Assembly: GCA_002087915.1 (NCBI GenBank)
Contig: LWDP01000014.1
Coordinates: forward strand, 1 to 32,626
Reading direction: 5' to 3'
From: Enterospora canceri
Lineage: Eukaryota > Microsporidia > Enterocytozoonidae
Length of the DNA: 32,626 nt
Part shown: positions 26,862 through 32,626 of the stretch, piece after piece
How the letters are laid out: the number at the start of each line of letters is the position of its first letter
Position numbering within the stretch: position 1 is the stretch's first letter
Notes under the pieces: generated by a model
What the model saw: the letters and a program-made list of their open reading frames with translations, nothing else
The model's database searches: none
What the model was told of the DNA's origin: nothing
Position numbers and translations under genes: made by a program

Positions 26862-27629
26862 CTAGTTCATAGTCTTTTTTCTACTGTGGTAACTGCTTCC
26901 TTGCTTCTTATTCTTCTCCATGTTAATCTTAAACCCATCCTTATCCACGTCCAGCAGTATTTGCGTCTTTGTCTCTTCCAATATCGTATCCAATACCACT
27001 ATACACTCATTCTGCTGCATCTTCAGGTTCTTCTTCATCGTCATCAATGCCTCGTTCTTTATAGTCCCTCTTATCATATTAATGATCTCTTCTTGCGTAG
27101 CCTGTATGCTGTACTTCTCTATTATCCTGTTTACCCTGGTTGACTCCTCCACTTTGATTCTGTTATCTTCTTTTGGCATTCTGATGTTGAATAGCCTGTT
27201 TAGGAGGTCTGTTTCGGTGTAAATGAAGTTAGGATGCGCCTCGTACAACTTCTCAAATGGAACAAACTCAACATCACATACTCTTCTTATGCTTGTTCCA
27301 GTAAGCATATTCTTCACCAACAAATTCTTCATTTCCCTGTTTACAAATGGCCCCTCCAAGACGTCTTCTCCGTTCTCGTCCTTCCTCTTCACTATCCAGT
27401 TGTAGAAGACCTGCTTCTTCGTCTCATTCTCGTTCCACACGCCTGTCTTCTTCCTCTTGTTTGGAACAAAGAAGCACTTTTTGGCTGCAATCGCCTGGAT
27501 GATCTCCGGGTCTCTCTCCAACAGGGACAGTCCGTGTCTGTCTCCAATCAAATACGACTCACAGAGATCCGCTGGCACCTGCTCCTCAACTTCCTCCAGA
27601 TCCTCTAATTTGAAGTCCACTATTTCCAT
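26862..27629 (-). CDS. GYF-domain protein, Lin1/CD2BP2-like
   Basis: 255 aa, soluble. Residues 74-135 read as a GYF domain: VFYNWIVK, then LEGPFVNREM (the G-P-F-x-x-x-x-M core), a basic-hydrophobic turn and DVEFVPFEKL. The GYF domain binds proline-rich peptides; in Lin1/CD2BP2 it belongs to the U5 snRNP. The acidic N-terminus and placement of the domain in the middle rather than the extreme C-terminus differ from Lin1, so a different GYF protein is possible. The C-terminal half is helical and Lys-rich. TACCCCT touches the ATG. Confidence 0.6.
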   Translation of the reverse strand: MEIVDFKLEDLEEVEEQVPADLCESYLIGDRHGLSLLERDPEIIQAIAAKKCFFVPNKRKKTGVWNENETKKQVFYNWIVKRKDENGEDVLEGPFVNREMKNLLVKNMLTGTSIRRVCDVEFVPFEKLYEAHPNFIYTETDLLNRLFNIRMPKEDNRIKVEESTRVNRIIEKYSIQATQEEIINMIRGTIKNEALMTMKKNLKMQQNECIVVLDTILEETKTQILLDVDKDGFKINMEKNKKQGSSYHSRKKTMN

Positions 27630-27701
27630 AGGGGTAAAAATATGCTTATTTGCATAAACTACCTATAGAACAAATTACTCCAACATTCTCTCTTCTGCTC
27701 C

Positions 27702-27926
27702 TCACCACCCCATGCCTCCTCCCTTCTTCTCGAGTCTCTTCAGCCTGTTCTTCACAACCTGTGCCTCCACACTCCTCGTCTGGTCGTATTCGACGACTCC
27801 TTCTGCTATTTTCTCTCCATAGCAGAAGAATGAGCACTCCTCGTCAACCATGTACTCCAGATGCTCCCTGACTCCCCCTGAATACGCCCTCTTCTTCACT
27901 TTCTCGTATTCCTGGTCTCTTTTCAT
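27702..27926 (-). CDS. Small charged protein of unknown family
   Basis: 74 aa from the ATG at 27926; GCCCA lies about 18 nt upstream. The longer frame to 28067 overlaps the divergent gene and has no motif. It is a helical, strongly charged protein (YEKVKKRAYSGG..., VVKNRLKRLEKK) with two cysteines at 33 and 36. Could be a spliceosomal or ribosome-assembly small subunit by composition, but no family match is made. Confidence 0.55.
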   Translation of the reverse strand: MKRDQEYEKVKKRAYSGGVREHLEYMVDEECSFFCYGEKIAEGVVEYDQTRSVEAQVVKNRLKRLEKKGGGMGW

Positions 27927-27956
27927 TTCCCTCCTAAAAGTGGGCGACCTGAACCC
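27927..27956. promoter_or_regulatory. 30-bp bidirectional promoter
   Basis: Only 30 bp separate the divergent starts at 27926 and 27957. AACCC touches the plus-strand ATG and GCCCA faces the other way. Confidence 0.5.
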
Positions 27957-28160
27957 ATGTACGACGAGAGCAACAAGGAGAACATCGACCCCGACCGCGA
28001 CACGCCGCAGGTGCGGAGACTGCGTCCGCCGCGCTGGCCAGCCTCGAAAGGAAGGAGACAGAAGCACAAAATATTTAAGATACCCAAGAATAAGCTTAAA
28101 GGAAGGATAAGCGAGAAAGTTGAGTTTGAAGACGAGGCCGAAGACAGACTGATGTTTTAA
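27957..28160 (+). CDS. 67-aa basic protein with a KEN box
   Basis: Very small, basic in the middle (RRLRPPRW, KGRRQKHKIFKIPKNKLKGR) and acidic at the end (EFEDEAED). Residues 5-13 are SNKENIDPD, a KEN box with an acidic residue at the position often seen downstream; KEN boxes are recognised by Cdc20/Cdh1 of the anaphase-promoting complex. The next gene, 89 bp downstream on the same strand, is Cdc20/Cdh1. ACCC touches the ATG. It could be an APC/C substrate such as a reduced securin, or an APC/C inhibitor; the sequence alone does not decide, and a chance KEN in a disordered tail is possible. Confidence 0.6.
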   Translation: MYDESNKENIDPDRDTPQVRRLRPPRWPASKGRRQKHKIFKIPKNKLKGRISEKVEFEDEAEDRLMF

Positions 28161-28249
28161 GGGTGAATAAATTTGACCAATTTCCAGGCAATTTGGCTAT
28201 TTGTCAACAATGGCAAACAAACAGTGTCAAATGTGGATATTTTACCCCC

Positions 28250-29272
28250 ATGCGACCGAGTCTGACGACACTGCTGCGAGGCGGCTACAGCGGCGAGCTG
28301 CGGGCCGACCGATCGACGCGAATCGAAGGAAGGCGGATTTCTGCGACTCCTTTTCGAATTCTGGACGCGCCTGGGGTGGTCGATGATTTCTACCTGAACC
28401 TGCTCGACTGGGTCGGAGAGACGCTGGTGCTGGGGCTGCGAGACTCGCTCTACGTCTACAACGTGGAGACGAGGGCTGTTTCCGAGGCGCACGTCTGCGA
28501 GGGCGGCTACGTGAGCGGAGTTGGCGGAAGCGAGGAGCGGATCTGCTTTGGGGAGAGCAGCGGCCACGTGCGAGTCTACGACCGAATCAGGGGCGTTGTG
28601 GTGGCCGAGAAGAAGATGCACGGGACGCGCGTTGGCGCCCTGGCGCTGAACGAGAGCGTCCTGACGACTGGCGACAAGGAGGGCGTCGTGGCGAACTGCG
28701 ACGTGAGGACGATGAAGCGGACGAGTCTCTTTGAGTCGCACACTGGTGAAATATGCAGTTTGAGGTGGTCGCCAAACAGGGAGCTGTTGGCCTCGGGTTC
28801 GAACGACAACTCGATCAAAATTTGGAAGATGGGAAGCCCCCTTTGCAGGAGTCTCCTGGGCCACAGCTCGGCCGTGAGGGCACTCGACTGGTGCCCGTGG
28901 AAGGCGAACGTACTCTGCACCGGTGGCGGATCACGCGACAAGACCCTCAGGGTCTGGGACGCAGTCGGAGCCAGGCAGCTCAGGCAGATCCAGACCGATT
29001 CACAGGTCTGTTCGTTGCACTACCTCAGCAACTACAGGGAGATTCTGACTAGTCACGGATTCCAAAAGAACGATCTGAAGCTGTGGAGCGCAACTGGCGG
29101 AATACGAATGACGAAGTCGTTTGGAGAGCACGATGCCAGGGTGCTTCACACGGCCGTGGGACCAGACCAGACAGTCGTGGTCAGTTTGGGCGCAGATGAG
29201 TCACTCAAATTCTGGCAGATTGGCGAGGAGAAGAAGGAGAAGACGAGGAGGTGCTCCCTGCAAATCAGGTAG
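28250..29272 (+). CDS. CDC20: Cdc20/Cdh1 (Fizzy family) APC/C co-activator
   Basis: 340 aa. Activates the anaphase-promoting complex and presents its substrates. RRISATPFRILDAPGVVDDFYLNLLDW (28-54) is the family's entry into the seven-blade WD40 propeller; later blades include LASGSNDNSIKIWK and GGSRDKTLRVWD. The last two residues are Ile-Arg, the IR tail that docks on Cdc27. The C-box (DR-F/Y-IP), normally about 100 residues before the propeller, is missing: only 27 residues precede the propeller entry. ACCCCC touches the ATG; a 29-codon extension with no ATG also lacks a C-box. G+C is visibly high. Cdc20 versus Cdh1 cannot be resolved. Confidence 0.92.
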   Translation: MRPSLTTLLRGGYSGELRADRSTRIEGRRISATPFRILDAPGVVDDFYLNLLDWVGETLVLGLRDSLYVYNVETRAVSEAHVCEGGYVSGVGGSEERICFGESSGHVRVYDRIRGVVVAEKKMHGTRVGALALNESVLTTGDKEGVVANCDVRTMKRTSLFESHTGEICSLRWSPNRELLASGSNDNSIKIWKMGSPLCRSLLGHSSAVRALDWCPWKANVLCTGGGSRDKTLRVWDAVGARQLRQIQTDSQVCSLHYLSNYREILTSHGFQKNDLKLWSATGGIRMTKSFGEHDARVLHTAVGPDQTVVVSLGADESLKFWQIGEEKKEKTRRCSLQIR

Positions 29273-29302
29273 AAATTGATAGAAATAAATTTAAGAATCA
29301 CC

Positions 29303-29611
29303 ATGAAAAAGAATACGATTATTTTTACGATGAGGAATTCAGCTGTTTTGTACAGCAACGCCAGGGTGGATCCAATGGCTGTTTCACTGGTGCAGGCTGC
29401 AACTGGTCTCCATCGCCTCATGGATTCGGGAGACCAGTTTCATACAGTCGCATTCAAGAACCAGATACTCAAAATAAGCAGCAGGGGCGACTACACCCTC
29501 GTGTTCATTCTGAATGAGGCATTCGACTACGACGAAATAAGGCAGATTGCAGATGAAATAGGCGGAAGTGAGGATGTGGCAGAAGCAATAGCAAAGTACG
29601 CCCAAGAATGA
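29303..29611 (+). CDS. Small protein, possibly longin/roadblock-like
   Basis: 102 aa from the ATG at 29303, which has only a weak CACC upstream. Alternating short strands and helices with hydrophobic stretches (AVLYSN, FHTVAFKNQILKISS, YTLVFIL) recall the longin/roadblock folds of small trafficking and signal-recognition subunits, but no specific member is recognised. Its stop codon abuts the stop codon of the convergent SAC3 gene with no intervening base. Confidence 0.5.
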   Translation: MKKNTIIFTMRNSAVLYSNARVDPMAVSLVQAATGLHRLMDSGDQFHTVAFKNQILKISSRGDYTLVFILNEAFDYDEIRQIADEIGGSEDVAEAIAKYAQE

Positions 29612-31369
29612 CTATTTAAAGACGTAGGCGTCGTATGTGCCACTATCATTCAGAATTCGGCCTATTTCATCATCCACGTTTCTGTTGATCCACTTTCTAT
29701 TTCGTATCAGGTAGTCAATTTGGTCGTCCTTGGGCATTCGGCTGAATCTGTGACGAGTGGCCCTGTTTCCGCCCCTTTTGACCACTTCCACCAGGTTCTC
29801 ATTCGCATCGAGCAGGCTGGAGCAGCCGCACTTGTTGAATGACGCAATTTGACCAGAAACGAGGATGACGTACCTGATGGGCCAGCACATCTCCTCGACC
29901 ATTTCCACGTATTCTGTTCCGCCTAGGACGAAGACAAACAGGTTGAATTTGGTGAAGTACTCTCTACTGAATTGGTGCAGTGGAACTCTATCAACTGTGC
30001 AATAGTCGCCAATTTCAATCGTACTAGCAGTCGTATTGGAGACAACCAGTGTCGTATACAACTTGCTCCAATTCAGTCTCGTAGTGTAGCACCTAACAAC
30101 AATTTTGTAGAGGAGTTTCCTCAAGTACGCCCTATAAACCAGTTTGAGGAGACTGAACTTGTGGGAAGCCAGGCTGTTTCTATTCTGAGTGTGCTGGTCG
30201 ATCTGGGCACTGAGACGCATTCCAAGGTACCCATGAACCACCATTCTGGAAACCAGTCTCACCAGGTATCCCCTTACAACCTGACTGTAGGCATCTGCCT
30301 GAATCTGCTTCTTATTCATCAATCTGCTCAAATACGCCTGTTTTACTCCAATTAGCACATTCTTCTCCATGTTTCCATGCTTAATATAGTCATTTACACC
30401 TGTTTTGACGTAATTCAGTGGCAACTTGTCCATTTCCCTGCTTCTGTTATTCTTAATTTTCAGGTCAACGGTGCCATCCCTTATTTCGTAGTAGAATGAC
30501 TCAAGGGTGCTAGTCAAATCGAGTCCAAATATTCTGCCTAGGGACGAGACATCAACCTGCTCCTAGATTCCCTTCTTCAACAGGCGTACTACACTGATTC
30601 TAAGCATATTGTGGTAGTAGAGCGTGATGCAGTAGAAGAGGAAGCATCTTTTGTAGCCAAAAATGGCACCGTAGTCCTGCGAGACAAACGAGTTGAAGAG
30701 GACAAGGGCCTCATTTATGCAATTAAGCTTACTTGGGGCGTACCTGGAAATGGTCCTCTCTACTGTCTCACTCTTTTCCATGTTACTCAATATGTAGTAT
30801 TCCACGAATTCATTGCTGTACTGGTTACACGAGTTGTACTCGTGCATCAGGACATTCAGTGTCTTCCTGAGCTGCTCCATGACTTGGTACAGGTCGTTTT
30901 CAACGGTGTACAGGACGTAGAGGGAGACGACGTAGAATCGAGAGATGGTCTCAAGCATGTGGATCTTGTCTGGGCAGACTGAGTCTCCTACAATCCCAGA
31001 CAGACTCTCTAAATCCGCCTTAATTGCCCTAATTCTGTTATCGATGAATTTGTAGCTCTTGTAGTCCAAAGGGAGATTAACCAGGTACTCGAGTGTCTCT
31101 TCCAGTGCACCCGTGTTCCTAATGCTCTCGTACTCCTCAAACTGCCTCCCAGCCACACTCCTCTCGTATCTCTTCACCAGAAACTCCTTCTCGTACTCCT
31201 TATCGTAGTCTCCCTCCATCCTGCGCCTACACTCCTCCTCTAGTGGACAGAAGTGGCCACAGAATGACTCAGCCGACTTCACGTCATCGCCTCCTCTCCT
31301 CTCCCTGTATTTTCTGTCGTATTCCGCCCTCAAGTCGCCTATAGCCCAGTTCTTATAAAAATTTCCCAT
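29612..31369 (-). pseudogene. SAC3: SAC3/GANP-family mRNA export factor with one in-frame TAG
   Basis: SAC3 is the scaffold of TREX-2, which couples transcription to mRNA export at the nuclear pore. From the ATG at 31369 (ACCCC upstream) the frame reads 268 aa to TAG at 30563-30565, then stays open for 316 further codons to TAG at 29612. The first part has the family signature: FCGHFCPLEEECRRR 36-50, VKRYERSVAG 65-74, LEETLEYLV 89-97, FIDNRIRAIKADL 108-120. The codons just after the TAG read as the winged-helix end of the same PCI domain (VDVSSLGRIFGL...), with no ATG of their own near the break. So one gene is split by a single amber codon: nonsense mutation, readthrough, allelic variant or sequencing error. 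The gene type is entered as pseudogene only to flag the break. Confidence 0.75.
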
Positions 31370-31408
31370 TTCACTGGGGTATGAAGTAGAGATAAACAGT
31401 AAATCACA

Positions 31409-32086
31409 CTAGTGCTTTATTCTCTCAATTCTGACGCCTCTTCCGCCTATTCTGTGCCTCTTTGAGTAGTCGAATCCCATCATCGTCACGACTGCCTTGC
31501 CCAGACACCACCCCTTCCTGTTCTTCTCCACCACCACCTTCTCCACCAGTCCAAATCGACCAAAATACTCCTTCAAACTCCCCTCATTTTCCGTATACTT
31601 CAGCCCCATAACCATAAACTTGTTTTCCACACATCTTCCCCCACTCTTTTCAGTCTTAAACATCCTTCTCAGGTCTCTCTCCATCTGCTCCCTACTTCCA
31701 TACCCCAATACCACATTTCCCTTCTCTTTTATCATTGTTCTGTATCCCCTTGCATTCTTCACCCACTTATTCTCTACTGTCACATTCAGCCCATCTATTT
31801 TATACTGTTTGATATTATTAATACTGATATTGTTGTTGTTATTGTTATTATTATTGTTACTATTACTACTACTCTTACTACTCTTACTACCTCTTCTAAT
31901 TCTTCTCACTTTTCTATTATCATTTGGTATTTCATGAACAGTCACCTTGTCACTGAATGTCACTACTCTCTTCCTGCTACTCTTTCCACTACTCTCATCT
32001 TCTGCCATATTCTCGTAGAAATCAATTTTCGTAATCAGCTTCAACTTGGCTGAATTCACTCTGATCACATCATCCACCATTTGCAT
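31409..32086 (-). CDS. RRM protein with PP1-docking motif and Asn-rich linker
   Basis: 225 aa. Residues 38-51 (RKRVVTFSDKVTVH) resemble the PP1-binding segment of PPP1R15/GADD34 (RVxF followed by a V-x-V/H element). A basic patch (59-66) and a Ser/Asn linker with ten consecutive Asn (about 77-86) follow. Residues 156-223 form an RRM: RNP2-like FMVMGL, LKEYFGRFGLVEKVVVEKN, RNP1-like WCLGKAVVTM, in which the aromatic positions of RNP1 are mostly lost. The RRM looks closest to hnRNP/TDP-43-type domains. TTCCC touches the ATG. Divergent from eL32. Confidence 0.75.
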   Translation of the reverse strand: MQMVDDVIRVNSAKLKLITKIDFYENMAEDESSGKSSRKRVVTFSDKVTVHEIPNDNRKVRRIRRGSKSSKSSSNSNNNNNNNNNNISINNIKQYKIDGLNVTVENKWVKNARGYRTMIKEKGNVVLGYGSREQMERDLRRMFKTEKSGGRCVENKFMVMGLKYTENEGSLKEYFGRFGLVEKVVVEKNRKGWCLGKAVVTMMGFDYSKRHRIGGRGVRIERIKH

Positions 32087-32121
32087 GGGAATAAATTTTT
32101 ACAAACTTTTTCTTTTAGCCC
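32087..32121. promoter_or_regulatory. 35-bp bidirectional promoter with opposed CCC motifs
   Basis: The RRM gene and eL32 are divergent and separated by 35 bp. CCC touches each ATG from either side, with an AT-rich core (AATAAATTTTTACAAAC) between. Confidence 0.65.
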
Positions 32122-32538
32122 ATGAGTGACATAGAGAAGGGAATTCAGAAGCTGGTTGAGCTCAGGGCTCTCCACAAGAAGAGGGCATTCAGGAGACACC
32201 ACTCCGACCGATACAAGCGAGTGGCGCCGTCCTGGAGGAAGCCAAGGGGCCTCGACAACCGCGTCAGGAAGAAATACGCAGGAATGGCCATGATGCCAAA
32301 CAAGCGATTCAGACTCCCACGGGTGATTCGCGATGTGCTGCCGAACGGGCTCAGGGAGGTCGTCGTCAACTGCGTTGGTGAGTTGCAGGCGCTTGCGCCA
32401 CAGCGCGGCCGCTTCTGTGCGACCATTGGCGCAGCAGTGGGCGCCAAGAAGAGAATTGAGATCGTGAACGAGGCCAAGGTTCTCGGTGTCGCAGTCACCA
32501 ACGAGAAGGCACGTCTGGCAGTGGAGGTACCAGAGTGA
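32122..32538 (+). CDS. RPL32: Large-subunit ribosomal protein eL32
   Basis: 138 aa, usual length. Component of the 60S subunit. Diagnostic stretches are KKRAFRRHHSDRYKRV, WRKPRGLDNRVRKKY and MMPNKRFR, with the C-terminal VTNEKARL typical of the family. AGCCC touches the ATG. Confidence 0.96.
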   Translation: MSDIEKGIQKLVELRALHKKRAFRRHHSDRYKRVAPSWRKPRGLDNRVRKKYAGMAMMPNKRFRLPRVIRDVLPNGLREVVVNCVGELQALAPQRGRFCATIGAAVGAKKRIEIVNEAKVLGVAVTNEKARLAVEVPE

Positions 32539-32575
32539 ATGGATGAATGAATGAGTTGAATGAATGAATTGAATA
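32539..32575. repeat. GAAT tetranucleotide repeat
   Basis: Imperfect GAATGAAT repeats directly after the eL32 stop codon. Confidence 0.6.
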
Positions 32576-32626
32576 CGTCTAAATACTACTACACTTATAG
32601 TTGCTACCATATTTGCTACCATATTT

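Noticed and set aside
28157..28864. 235-aa minus-strand ORF over Cdc20
   Set aside because: Shadow in a GC-rich gene where stops are rare; the plus strand encodes a clear Cdc20.
1..32626. CRISPR arrays or bacterial operons
   Set aside because: No regularly spaced repeats and all recognised genes are eukaryotic.
1..32626. Spliceosomal introns in the conserved genes
   Set aside because: The recognised conserved genes read as single open frames, apart from the SAC3 stop; no GT...AG interval with a microsporidian branch site was needed to join them.

Overview
The window looks like nuclear DNA of a microsporidian. The genes are compact, intron-less and eukaryotic, with gaps that are often 0-90 bp. 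Most credible start codons have a CCC/CCCC motif immediately upstream, often touching the ATG, which is the published microsporidian translation/transcription start signature. Several conserved proteins are clearly shortened. I cannot name the genus. The Asn-rich inserts, the Tc1-type element and the long AT-rich tracts suggest a species with a less reduced genome than Encephalitozoon.

Layout. 1-297: one end of a Tc1/mariner-like element with an IR/DR-type terminus. 392-2239: Ded1-like DEAD-box helicase with Asn-rich inserts. 2379-8487: a cluster of secreted or C-terminally anchored proteins that share a cysteine motif and look like diverged paralogues, interspersed with a probable RRN3 (Pol I factor) and a small multi-spanning protein. 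8530-14515: PH-like protein, coiled-coil/beta-propeller protein (Tup1/Groucho-like), a Mis18-domain protein, Cse1/exportin-2, ribosomal protein uL5, and a four-helix membrane protein. 14613-15719: a 33-aa ORF, a 5S rRNA gene and GPI8. 15720-22175: a 6.4-kb, very AT-rich tract without credible genes. 22176-26861: an AT-rich accessory segment with an acidic disordered protein, a small Glu/Thr/Pro-rich ORF, and a secreted or membrane protein with a Lys/Pro/Thr-rich stalk. It also carries a duplicated intergenic repeat and several palindromes. 26862-32538: dense again, with a GYF-domain protein (Lin1/CD2BP2-like), a 67-aa protein carrying a KEN box, Cdc20/Cdh1, a small unknown, SAC3 interrupted by one in-frame TAG, an RRM protein with a PP1-docking motif, and ribosomal protein eL32.

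How the genes fit together. Two themes recur. One is chromosome and cell-cycle control: Mis18 for CENP-A loading, a Cdc20 lacking its C-box, an adjacent KEN-box protein, and a large AT-rich tract that could be a regional centromere. The other is RNA export, splicing and translation: SAC3, Cse1, the GYF and RRM proteins, Ded1-like helicase, 5S rRNA, RRN3, uL5 and eL32. The membrane/secreted cluster is the most likely lineage-specific and possibly undescribed family.

Coordinates given for genes use the ATG chosen by the CCC motif where this differs from the longest open frame. All family calls are from reading motifs by eye; no database search was run.
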